In this document: one piece after another, positions 33,272 through 41,173 of the stretch
Layout: each line of letters starts with the position of its first letter
Numbering within the stretch: the stretch's first letter is position 1
NCBI GenBank assembly: GCA_963837265.1
Contig: CAWIMQ010000004.1
Span: 124,001-188,000 of the forward strand
From: DATBLE01 sp963837265
GTDB taxonomy: Bacteria; Actinomycetota; Thermoleophilia; Gaiellales; Gaiellaceae
Direction: 5' to 3'
Length of the DNA stretch: 64,000 bases
The notes under the pieces: generated by a model
What the model was told of the DNA's origin: nothing
The model's input: only the letters and a program-made list of their open reading frames with translations
The model's database searches: none
Program-made: the position numbers and the translations under genes

Positions 33272-34437
33272 ACGACCCCGCGGCGCCGGTGCCACGCGAG
33301 CCCGCCGGCGGCCGCGGCGCCGAGGACCGCCGAGGCGGTCGCGAACGGCGCCCACGTCCCGATCCCCGTGGCGGCCCAGCCCGAGGCCGCCGCCCCGGCC
33401 GCCGCCCCGATCGCCTCCGCGGTCGTCACCCAGGTCAGCGCCTCCGTCGCGCGTGCCGGCGCGAGCGCGTCGAGCGCCTCGAAGAGCGCGATCGTCGCGG
33501 GGCCGTAGCCGGCGCCGGCGACGACGAGGAGCGGCGCCAGCGTCGCCGATCCCGTGGCGGCGAGCGGCGGGGCGAGGCCGAGGGCGAGCCACGAGACGGC
33601 GACGAGGTAGCGCCGCTCCGGCGGGCTGCGCCACTCGCGTCCGGCGAACCAGAGGGCGCCGCCGACGCTGCCGAGCGCGAAGGCACCCAGGAGGAAGCCC
33701 GAGTAGGTCGCGTCGCCCCACCGCGTCGCCGCCGCGGGGACGGCGACCTCGACCAGGCCGAGCGCCGCGCCGAGCGCCACCGACACGACGAGGAGCGTCC
33801 GCATCGCCGCCCCGGCGACGAGCGAGCCGCCGGGGTCGCCGCCCTCGACCGGGGGCCGGGGCGGCGCCGCTCCGGCGACCGCCGCGGCCGCCGCACACGC
33901 CCCGAGCGCGCAGACGACGAGCGGGGCCCAGGGGGCGGCGACGAAGAGCACGCCGCCGAGCGCGGGCGCGCCGACCGCGCCAACGTCGCCGACGAGCGAG
34001 GTGAGCGCGTAGGCGCGCCGGAGGAGCGGCGGCTCGACGAGCCCGCTCCACAGGCCGCGGATCGTCGCCACGAGCGGCGGCGCGGTCGCTCCGGCCACGG
34101 CGGCGCAGGCGACGAGGGGCCATCCGGGTGAGCCGCCGCGCGCGAGCGCCGCCAGCAGGACGAGCGCCGAGCCGTAGCAGACGGCAAAGGCCGGCAGCCA
34201 CCGTCTCGGGCCCCGCCGGTCGACCAGGCGGCCGCGGGCGGGGGCGAGCGCCCCGGAGCCGGCCGAGAAGGCGGCCACCGCGACGCCGGCGAGCCCGTAG
34301 GAGCCGGTCGCCCGATGCACGGTGAGGAACAGGGCGAGGCCGACCATCCCGTAGGACAGCCACGCCGCCGAGAGCCCGGCGAGGAGCCTTCCCGTATGCC
34401 CGTGCCCGAGCAGGGCGCGGTAGCTCTGATCAGCCAT
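33268..34437 (-). CDS. MFS transporter
   Basis: 389 residues, Ala/Gly-rich hydrophobic helices in the 12-helix pattern of the major facilitator superfamily, with the loop 2-3 motif region in ARGRLVDRRGPRRWL and the first helix WLSYGMVGLALFLTVHRATG. It lies convergent to the MetF-MetV gene with a four-base CTAG overlap and divergent from the LigM-like gene. Efflux or uptake of an aromatic compound is plausible from location, but the substrate is unknown. Confidence 0.8.
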   Translation of the reverse strand: MADQSYRALLGHGHTGRLLAGLSAAWLSYGMVGLALFLTVHRATGSYGLAGVAVAAFSAGSGALAPARGRLVDRRGPRRWLPAFAVCYGSALVLLAALARGGSPGWPLVACAAVAGATAPPLVATIRGLWSGLVEPPLLRRAYALTSLVGDVGAVGAPALGGVLFVAAPWAPLVVCALGACAAAAAVAGAAPPRPPVEGGDPGGSLVAGAAMRTLLVVSVALGAALGLVEVAVPAAATRWGDATYSGFLLGAFALGSVGGALWFAGREWRSPPERRYLVAVSWLALGLAPPLAATGSATLAPLLVVAGAGYGPATIALFEALDALAPARATEALTWVTTAEAIGAAAGAAASGWAATGIGTWAPFATASAVLGAAAAGGLAWHRRRGVV

Positions 34438-34680
34438 GCCTTCCTTCCGCTGCGCGCGTTGCCGGCGACCGACGTGGGCGCGCTCCGACCGGAGCGAGCG
34501 CCCGGACGCGCGGCTACGGCGGAGCCGGCGTGCTGCGGAAGGCGATCATCCGCCCCGATCCTAGACGACGCGGGGGCGGCCGGTCCGGGCTCCATATCCC
34601 ATTTACTCGTATAGGATCTCGCCGGTTGGGACAGACCAGCCGGCGCGATCACGCCTGCGACCAGGAGGGAGGTACGAGGA
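34438..34680 (+). promoter_or_regulatory. Divergent promoter region of the MFS and O-demethylase genes
   Basis: This 243-base gap holds no gene that I can support. TAGGAT at 34612-34617, inside a local A+T-rich island (about 34592-34618), is a candidate -10 for the plus gene. It gives a leader of roughly 57 bases, ending in the very strong ribosome site AGGAGGGAGG before ATG 34681. The minus-strand promoter is not obvious. Confidence 0.4.
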
Positions 34681-36075
34681 ATGACGCCCCGTAGCTTGGA
34701 GGACGTGCTGCAATCCGCCGGAGGCGCGGTCGAGCTGGCGCGCAACTCGCAGATCGGGCCGTACGTGTATCCGAAGGTGCCCGCCGAGTTCTCGAACTGG
34801 CGGGACGAGCAGGTCGCCTGGCGCGAGACGTCCGCGCTCTTCGACCAGACCCATCACATGACCGACCTCTACGTCGAGGGCCCGGACGTGCTCAGGCTGT
34901 TCTCTGCCCTCGGCGTGAACAGCTTCGCCACCTTCGAGGTGAACAAGGCGAAGCAGTTCGTCGCCTGCAACCACGACGGCTACGTGATCGGCGACGGCAT
35001 TCTCTTCTACCTCGACGAGAACAGGGTCAGCCTCGTCGGGCGGCCCTCCGCCCACAACTGGGTCCAGTACCACGCGGAGACGGGCGACTACGACGTGACG
35101 GTGGAGCGCGACGAGCGCACGGCGGCGAACCCGACGGGCAGGCGGAAGATCTACCGGTTCCAGGTGCAGGGGCCGACGGCGCTGCAGGTGCTCGAGCAGG
35201 CAGCCGGAGGAGCGCTCCCGGAGATCAAGTTCTTCAACCTGGGCGAGTTGACGATCGCGGGCCACGCCGTGCGCGCCCTGCACCACGGCATGTCCGGCGT
35301 TCCGGGCCTGGAGCTCTTCGGCCCGTGGGACGAGATGGAGGACGTCAGGGCGGCGATCGTCGCCGCCGGGGCCGAACACGGCCTCAGGCAGGTGGGCTCG
35401 CGCGTCTACGCCACGAACACGCTCGAGTCCGGGTGGATCCCCTGCCCGCTGCCGGCGATCTTCACGGGCGAGGCGATGAAGCCGTACCGCGAGTGGCTGC
35501 CGGCGAACGGCTACGAGGCGACCGGCTCGCTCGGCGGCAGCTTCTACTCCGACGACGTCGCCGACTACTACCTGACCCCGCACGACCTCGGCTACTGGCC
35601 GTTCGTGAAGTTCGACCACGACTTCGTCGGCCGGGAGGCGCTCGAGGCGATGGGCGACGAGCCGAAGCGGAGGAAGGTCACCCTCGCCTGGAACGGCGAC
35701 GACGTCGCCGCGGCGATGCGGACGCTGTTCGAGCGCGGCGATGCGGCCAAGTACATCGACCTGCCGCTCTCGAACTACTCGACCTGGCCCAACGACAGGG
35801 TGCTGCTCGACGACCGGCTGGTCGGCGTCTCGACCTTCTCGGGCTACAGCTACAACGAGCGCTCGATGCTGTCGCTGGCGGTGCTCGACGCGGACGTCGA
35901 GCTCGGCACCGAGGTGACGCTCGTGTGGGGCGAGGAGGACCGCGGGTCGGCGAAGCCGGTGGTCGAGCGCCACTCGCAGGCCGAGATCCGGGCGATCGTC
36001 AGCCCGTGCCCCTACTCGGAGGTCGCCCGCACCTCCTACGCCGAGGGCTGGCGAACGAAGGCCGTGGTCGCCTGA
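34681..36075 (+). CDS. ligM: Tetrahydrofolate-dependent aromatic O-demethylase (LigM/DesA family)
   Basis: 464 residues of the GcvT fold, close in length to LigM (471). Family blocks are very clear: RNSQIGPYVYP, EFSNWRDEQ, LFDQTHHMTDLY, NKAKQFVACN, GRPSAHNWVQYHAETG, NTLESGWIPCPLPAIFTG, SLGGSFYSDDV, KFDHDFVGREALE and VTLAWNGDDVA. LigM moves the methyl group of vanillate or 3-O-methylgallate to tetrahydrofolate, giving protocatechuate or gallate; DesA does so with syringate. Which substrate applies here cannot be told from sequence. The closest partner is the MetF-MetV fusion upstream, and the ring-fission genes beyond it. Confidence 0.88.
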   Translation: MTPRSLEDVLQSAGGAVELARNSQIGPYVYPKVPAEFSNWRDEQVAWRETSALFDQTHHMTDLYVEGPDVLRLFSALGVNSFATFEVNKAKQFVACNHDGYVIGDGILFYLDENRVSLVGRPSAHNWVQYHAETGDYDVTVERDERTAANPTGRRKIYRFQVQGPTALQVLEQAAGGALPEIKFFNLGELTIAGHAVRALHHGMSGVPGLELFGPWDEMEDVRAAIVAAGAEHGLRQVGSRVYATNTLESGWIPCPLPAIFTGEAMKPYREWLPANGYEATGSLGGSFYSDDVADYYLTPHDLGYWPFVKFDHDFVGREALEAMGDEPKRRKVTLAWNGDDVAAAMRTLFERGDAAKYIDLPLSNYSTWPNDRVLLDDRLVGVSTFSGYSYNERSMLSLAVLDADVELGTEVTLVWGEEDRGSAKPVVERHSQAEIRAIVSPCPYSEVARTSYAEGWRTKAVVA

Positions 36076-36113
36076 GCTCGACGGCGGAGCCGGGAGACCC
36101 GGACGGCGCCGGG

Positions 36114-36842
36114 CTAGCCGCCGACGAGCTCGAGGAGGGCGCCGACGAGCTCGCTCGTCGCGGACAGGTACGGGGCATGGTCGGCGTCGAGCTCGATCAC
36201 GCGCACGCAGGGATGCTCGGCGACCATCCGGCGCTGGAGCGCCGGCGGGATCGACTGGTCGGCGGTGGTGAGCACGTAGGAACGGGGAATGGAGTCGAGC
36301 ACGGCGTCGTCGACCTGCACGGGCGTGGCGAAGGGAGCGACCGGCTGCGGGCGGCGGCGGGCGGCCGCCCAGGCCGCCTGCTCGGGCGTGCAGCGGTTGT
36401 AGATCGCCTCTCGCGTCGCCTCCTCGGCGAGCGTGGCGACGGGCGGCTCGCCCTCGATCACGATGTTCGCCTGGATCATGTCGTCCTTGCCCTCGGGAAG
36501 GTGCGCGAGGTCGAGCAGGCTCTGCCCGTTCGCCGGCATGAACGCGCAGACGTAGATCAGCGACGCGATCCGCTCCGGCGAATTCCCTGCCGTCTGGGTG
36601 ACGACCACCCCGCCCATGCTGTGACCGACGAGGACGGCGGGCTCCGGCCGCCGCTCCAGGACCGCGCGGACGCGCGCGGCGCAACTCTCGAGCGTGACCC
36701 CCTCGACCGGCGTCAGGTCCCCGCCCGCCCCCGGCAGGTCGAGCGTCTCGACCGTGTGGCCCGCCGCCTCCAGCGCAGGGCCGACCGGCTCCCAGCACCA
36801 GGCGCCGCCGAAGGCGCCGTGGACGAGGACGATCCGGGCCAT
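36114..36842 (-). CDS. Alpha/beta hydrolase
   Basis: 242 residues. N-terminal oxyanion region VLVHGAFGGAWCWEPV, nucleophile elbow LVGHSMGGVV (Ser) and the late His in DADHAPYLSAT are all present, with the acid likely in VLTTADQSIPP. The pattern resembles the hydroxynitrile lyase/methylesterase-like branch of short alpha/beta hydrolases. It follows the quinone-oxidoreductase gene on the same strand with 27 bases between. The substrate is unknown; an ester or enol-lactone is possible, and it might cover for the broken pcaD, which is speculation. Confidence 0.8.
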   Translation of the reverse strand: MARIVLVHGAFGGAWCWEPVGPALEAAGHTVETLDLPGAGGDLTPVEGVTLESCAARVRAVLERRPEPAVLVGHSMGGVVVTQTAGNSPERIASLIYVCAFMPANGQSLLDLAHLPEGKDDMIQANIVIEGEPPVATLAEEATREAIYNRCTPEQAAWAAARRRPQPVAPFATPVQVDDAVLDSIPRSYVLTTADQSIPPALQRRMVAEHPCVRVIELDADHAPYLSATSELVGALLELVGG

Positions 36843-36869
36843 GGGTGGATCCTCGGCTGCGACGGCGGC

Positions 36870-37805
36870 TCAGTCAACCCTGAGCACGAGCTTGCCCTGC
36901 GTGCGGCCGGCCTCCCCGAGCTCGTGGGCGCGGGCCGCCTCCTCGAGGGGGAACGTCCGCTCCACGTACGGGCGCAGAGCGCCCCCGGCGACGAGGGCAG
37001 CGAGCGCTTCCATCCCCGCCCGGTCCGGCTCGACGAGGATCCCGGTGACGCGTACGCGCCCCGCGGCGGCCGCTCGCAGCGCCGGGACGGCGGACCCGGA
37101 CGGCACGGTGACGAGCAGGCCGCCGTCGCGGAGGGCGGGAAGCACACCCGCCGCCGTCTCGCCTCCGACCAGGTCGAGGACGACGTCCGCGCCGGCGACC
37201 CGGTCCGCGACCTCCTCCCGGGTGTAGTCGACCGCCTCGTCCGCGCCGAGCTCGGCCACGAACGGGTGCTTGGCCGCGCGCGCGGTGCCGATCACGTACG
37301 CCCCGCGGGCCTTGGCGATCTGCACCGCCAGGTGCCCGACACCCCCTGCGGCAGCGAGGACCACCACCTTCTGACCCGGCTGGACGTCGGCGGTCTCGAC
37401 GAGCGCCTGCCAGGCGGTCAGGCCGGCGAGGGGCAGCGCGCCCGCCTCGACGTCGCCGAGGCCGTCCGGGATCCGCGCCAGCTGGCGCGAGGGGGAGGTG
37501 ACGTAGTCGCCGTAGGCCGCCGCCTCGGCCGGGAACCGCGGCATCCCGAACACCCGGTCGCCGATCGCGAACCGCGTCACCCCCCAGCCCGCCGCCTCGA
37601 CCACCCCCGCGACGTCCCAGCCGACGGTGAAGGGGGGCTCGCCGAGAAAGCCGCCGCGGGCGCGAGTCTTCCAGTCGACCGGATTCACACCCGCGGCCGC
37701 GACCCGGACGAGCACCTCTGTCGGGCCCGGCTCCGGCCGCGCCACCTCGACGAGCTCGAGCACCTCGGGGCCGCCGAGACGCCGCTGTCGGATCGCGCGG
37801 GGCAC
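36870..37805 (-). CDS. NADPH:quinone oxidoreductase-like medium-chain dehydrogenase
   Basis: 311 residues of the zeta-crystallin/quinone oxidoreductase group, without zinc-ligand Cys. It shows GVNPVDWKTRARGG, GWDVAGVVEAAG, LAAAGGVGHLAVQIAKARG (NADPH fold) and a C-terminal AARAHELGEAGRTQGKLVL. I use GTG 37805 because it follows a TATACA -10 by six bases; the longer frame upstream would cross the promoter. Divergent from the phosphotransferase operon. Confidence 0.82.
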   Translation of the reverse strand: MPRAIRQRRLGGPEVLELVEVARPEPGPTEVLVRVAAAGVNPVDWKTRARGGFLGEPPFTVGWDVAGVVEAAGWGVTRFAIGDRVFGMPRFPAEAAAYGDYVTSPSRQLARIPDGLGDVEAGALPLAGLTAWQALVETADVQPGQKVVVLAAAGGVGHLAVQIAKARGAYVIGTARAAKHPFVAELGADEAVDYTREEVADRVAGADVVLDLVGGETAAGVLPALRDGGLLVTVPSGSAVPALRAAAAGRVRVTGILVEPDRAGMEALAALVAGGALRPYVERTFPLEEAARAHELGEAGRTQGKLVLRVD

Positions 37806-37810
37806 GATTG

Positions 37811-37820
37811 CTGTATACAG
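37811..37820. promoter_or_regulatory. Symmetric CTGTATACAG element, shared divergent -10 or operator
   Basis: A perfect ten-base palindrome that contains TATACA on both strands. On the minus strand it is placed to start the quinone oxidoreductase mRNA at its GTG (leaderless); on the plus strand it gives a short leader with AAGGAGGAG before ATG 37847. It could be one bidirectional promoter core, a GntR-type operator (these often contain TGTATACA), or both. Confidence 0.5.
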
Positions 37821-37846
37821 GTCGTCCGTCCAGAAGGAGGAGCCTG

Positions 37847-39676
37847 ATGGCCGCTCCGGCGCCGACGGGCTCGGCGTTCCCGAGCCCATACGAGATCGCG
37901 ACTCCCCCGGGATGCGAGGGGTGGCAGGAGATGTACCCGTACTACGCGCTGTTCGACGAGGCGCGGCGAGGGTCGGACGAGGGCCGGTTCTGGTTCTGGA
38001 ACTCGATGCACTTCCCGGTGCCGATGCCCGCCTTCGACGTCGCCTGCATCGACGCCCCCTACCAGGCCGTCGGCGCCTGGCAGAACCGCGTGTTCGCGGT
38101 GCCGCCGGCCATGGGCATCGACTACCGCATCGTCAACGGCTACGTCTACATCTCGGGGAACCCGGTCACGGACCCCCGGAAGGTCGCCGAGCGCGTCGAG
38201 TTCTTCCAGCGCCGCGCCGGCCACTACTACCAGCACTGGGACGAGCTGTACGCGCGCTGGCGCGACAAGATGGAGGCGCTGATCGCGGAGATCACGACGC
38301 TGCGCGTCCCGGATCTGCCCGAGTACGAGCCCGACGAGGTGATGTTCGAGGACGAGCGCCAGACCGCGTTCTACGAGGTCCTCGACGCCTACAGCCGCAC
38401 GCTTCGCTGCGGCGACCTGATGTGGCAGCACCACTTCGAGTTCCTGCTCCTCGGCTACGGGGCGTACATGACCTTCAGCGAGTTCTGCCGCGCCCAGCTC
38501 CCCGACATCCCCGAGCAGCACGTCGCGCAGATGGTCGCCGGCATCGACGTCCTCCTCTTCAAGCCGAGCTCGGAGCTCGGGCGGTTGGCGAAGCTCGCGC
38601 TCGACAGTGGCGTCGACGGCGCGTTCGCCGAAGGGCGGACGCCGGCCGAGGTCGACGCCGAGCTCGCCGGGAGCGAGGCGGGCCGGGCCTGGCTGGAGGC
38701 GCTCGAGGAGGTCAAGGACCCGTGGTTCAACATGGCGGTCGGCGACGGCCTCTACCACTTCTACGGGAGCTGGTACGACGATCCGAGCATCCCCTACGCC
38801 TCGATCGCCGGCCACATCCGCGCGTTGAAGGCAGGCAAGCACGTCGAGCGTCCGAGCGAGGAGATCGCCCGCGAGCGCGACCGGCTGGCCGAGGAGTACG
38901 GCGCGCTCCTGGACGACGAGACCCGGAAGACCTTCCACGACCTGCTCGGCCTCTCGCGCACGGTCTTCCCCTACGTCGAGGAGCACAAGTTCTACTGCGA
39001 CTACTGGTTCCTGACCCGCTGGTGGAACAAGCTCCGCGAGTTCGGCGCGCTGCTCGCCCGCCACGGCTTCCTCGAGGACCGGGAGGACATGTTCCAGCTC
39101 AGCCGCCACGAGGTGGCCGAGGCTCTCGACGAGCTGCTGCTCACCTGGGCGACCGGGGGCCTGCCGGCCGGCCCCAGCCACTGGCCGCCGATCGTCGCGC
39201 GGCGCAAGCAGCTGCTCGAACGGCTCGCGGCCTGGACCCCGCCCCCCGCGATCGGGGCAACTCCGGAGGCGATCACCGACCCGATGTCGATCATGCTCTG
39301 GGGCGTCACCACCCAGCGCGTTCAGGAGTGGGCGAGCGCGCAGGAAGGCGGCGCCCGTCTCACCGGCTCGGCCGCGTCGCCGGGCACGGTCGAGGGGCCG
39401 GCCCGGGTCGTGGTCGGGGTCGACGAGATCGCCGGCATCCTCGACGGCGACATCCTCGTCTGCCCGATCACCTCGCCCGCGTGGGCGCCGATCTTCCCCA
39501 AGGTCCGGGCGGTGGTCACGGACATCGGCGGCGTCATGTCGCACGCGGCGATCGTCTGCCGCGAGTACGGGCTGCCGGCAGTCGTGGGCACGGGCCGCGC
39601 GACGGCCGCGATCCGGACGGGCCAGGCGATCCGGGTCGACGGCTCGACCGGCGTCGTCACGATCCTCGACGCGTGA
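37847..39676 (+). CDS. Phosphohistidine-domain subunit of a two-part PEP-synthase-like phosphotransferase (phenylphosphate-synthase-like)
   Basis: 609 residues. The C-terminal 100 residues are a swivelling phosphohistidine domain with the catalytic His at 566 (GGVMSHAAIV) followed by CREYGLPAVVGTG. The first 500 residues are not the PEP/pyruvate TIM barrel of PEP synthase; they are a helical, Trp/Tyr-rich segment (WFWNSMHFPVPM, GDGLYHFYGSW). With the His domain at the extreme C-terminus and the ATP-grasp in a separate downstream gene, the layout matches the two large subunits of phenylphosphate synthase, and rifampin phosphotransferase in split form. It should phosphorylate a non-pyruvate acceptor, plausibly a phenolic compound here. 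AAGGAGGAG precedes ATG 37847. Confidence 0.75.
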   Translation: MAAPAPTGSAFPSPYEIATPPGCEGWQEMYPYYALFDEARRGSDEGRFWFWNSMHFPVPMPAFDVACIDAPYQAVGAWQNRVFAVPPAMGIDYRIVNGYVYISGNPVTDPRKVAERVEFFQRRAGHYYQHWDELYARWRDKMEALIAEITTLRVPDLPEYEPDEVMFEDERQTAFYEVLDAYSRTLRCGDLMWQHHFEFLLLGYGAYMTFSEFCRAQLPDIPEQHVAQMVAGIDVLLFKPSSELGRLAKLALDSGVDGAFAEGRTPAEVDAELAGSEAGRAWLEALEEVKDPWFNMAVGDGLYHFYGSWYDDPSIPYASIAGHIRALKAGKHVERPSEEIARERDRLAEEYGALLDDETRKTFHDLLGLSRTVFPYVEEHKFYCDYWFLTRWWNKLREFGALLARHGFLEDREDMFQLSRHEVAEALDELLLTWATGGLPAGPSHWPPIVARRKQLLERLAAWTPPPAIGATPEAITDPMSIMLWGVTTQRVQEWASAQEGGARLTGSAASPGTVEGPARVVVGVDEIAGILDGDILVCPITSPAWAPIFPKVRAVVTDIGGVMSHAAIVCREYGLPAVVGTGRATAAIRTGQAIRVDGSTGVVTILDA

Positions 39677-39680
39677 ACGG

Positions 39681-40746
39681 GTGACGGCCGGCTACACCCG
39701 CCCGCTCGCGGAGCTCCGCCGCTCGGACGCCGGCGAGTACGGGGGCAAGAGCGCGAACCTCGGCGACCTGATCGCCGCCGGGATCCCGGTGCCGCCGGGC
39801 TTCGCGCTCGGCGCCGGCGCCTTTCGCGCGTTCGTCGAGGCGACCGGCCTCCGGGGGACGATCGCGGCGGCGATGTCCCGCGTCTCGGCAGCAGACGTCG
39901 GGTCGGTCGACGCCGCCTCGAAGACGATCGGCGAGGCGATGCGGTTCGCCCCGCTGCCCCGGGCGATCCGGGTCGAGCTCGAACGGCGCTACGAGGCGCT
40001 CGCACAGGCGGCCGGTGCCGGCGGTCGTGGCCGTCCGCTCGAGCGCGCTCGGGGAGGACGGCCACGACGCCACCCATGCCGGACAGCAGGAGAGCTACCT
40101 CTGGGTGCGCGGCGTCGAGCAGGTGTGCGACGCGGTCCGCGACTGCTGGGCGAGCCTCTACACGCCGCGGGCGATCGGGTACCGGGCGGCGCTCGAGACC
40201 CCGGTCGAGGAAGCGATGGGCGTGACCGTGCAGCTGATGGTCGACGCCGAGGTCTCCGGGGTGATGTTCACCTGCAACCCGGTGAGCGGCGACCCGAGCA
40301 TGCTGGCGGTCAACGCGAGCTGGGGGCTCGGGATCGCGGTCGTCGGCGGCGAGACGACGCCGGACGACTACCTGGTCAGCAAGGTCACGGGCGAGGTGGT
40401 GCGCCGGACGATCAGCTCCAAGCACGTCGAGTACGTGCCCGACGCCGCCGGCCGCGGGACCGTGCGCCTCGAGGTGCCGGCGGAACGGCGGGACGCGCCG
40501 ACGCTCGGGGAGGACGGGCTCGCCGCGCTCCTCGAGGTGGCGCGGCGCGTCGAGCGCCACTTCGGGTGCCACCAGGACGTCGAGTGGGCGATCCGGCGCG
40601 GGCGGGCGCTGCCCGAGTCGCTCGTCGTCCTCCAGGCGCGTCCCGTGACCGCGCTCCCGGAACCGTCGCCGAATCTCTCCGCGTCGGCGCTGTCGCTCGT
40701 CATGCAGACGTTCGGCGCCGCCCCGGAGACGGGAAGGCGGGCCTGA
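39681..40746 (+). pseudogene. ATP-grasp (PPDK N-terminal) subunit of the phosphotransferase, broken by a frameshift
   Basis: The start (GTG 39681) encodes the PPDK/PEP-synthase N-terminal block YGGKSANLGDLIAAGIPVPPGFALG. Near 40010-40015 the coding signal jumps by one base into the frame of 40015-40746, which continues the same domain: VAVRSSALGEDG, AGQQESYLWV, CWASLYTPRAIGYR, VSGVMFTCNPVSGD, DVEWAIRRG and LVVLQARPVT. Reading ...EALAQAA then VPAVVAVRSS restores a continuous family sequence. GTG 40015 has no ribosome site, so separate translation is unlikely. About 355 residues when repaired, as expected for a phenylphosphate synthase ATP-binding subunit. Either a real inactivating mutation or a single-base sequence error. 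Confidence 0.75.
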
Positions 40747-40753
40747 GGCACGC

Positions 40754-41173
40754 ATGCCGCTGAGCGACGACGACGTCCGCGAGATCCTGCGCCTGATCGA
40801 CGGGTCGGACGTCGAGGAGCTCCGCGTGGAGACCGAGGCGTTCTCCCTCCACGTCGTCCGCGGCGCGGGGGCGCCTTCCCCGGCCGCCGACCCGCCCGCG
40901 GCCGCAGATGCGGCGTCGGGGAAGGAGCCGGGGCTGCTCACGGTCGAGGCGCCGATCGTCGGCACCTTCTACCGGGCGGGGGCGCCCGGGGCGAAGCCGT
41001 TCGTCGACGTCGGGGCGGCAGTCGAGCCCGAGACCGTCGTCTGCCTGATCGAGGTGATGAAGATGATGAACCCGGTCCCGGCGGGCGTGGCCGGAACGGT
41101 CGTCGAGGTCTGCGCCGACAACGCCCAGCCCGTCGAGTACGGGGCACCGCTCTTCCGGGTCCGGCCGCGATGA
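40754..41173 (+). CDS. Biotin carboxyl carrier protein (AccB/PycB-like)
   Basis: 139 residues. The N-terminal helix (LSDDDVREILRLIDGSDVEELRVE) is like AccB, followed by a Pro/Ala linker and a biotinyl domain with the target Lys103 in IEVMKMMNPV and the APIVGTFYRAGAPGAKPFV strand set. ATG 40754 starts eight bases after the ATP-grasp gene, and its stop overlaps the carboxyltransferase start (ATGA). It would carry CO2 between a biotin carboxylase (none in the window) or a decarboxylating donor and the carboxyltransferase next door. Confidence 0.86.
   Translation: MPLSDDDVREILRLIDGSDVEELRVETEAFSLHVVRGAGAPSPAADPPAAADAASGKEPGLLTVEAPIVGTFYRAGAPGAKPFVDVGAAVEPETVVCLIEVMKMMNPVPAGVAGTVVEVCADNAQPVEYGAPLFRVRPR

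Noticed and set aside
34681..36075. Glycine-cleavage T-protein (aminomethyltransferase)
   Set aside because: The fold is shared, but the length and family blocks match LigM/DesA O-demethylases, and no other glycine-cleavage genes are present.
37847..39676. Ordinary PEP synthase or pyruvate phosphate dikinase
   Set aside because: The phosphohistidine domain is at the C-terminus with no PEP/pyruvate barrel after it, and the ATP-grasp part is a separate gene.
39322..40965. Minus-strand frame of about 547 codons opposite the phosphotransferase genes
   Set aside because: It overlaps conserved plus-strand domains and has no recognisable motif.
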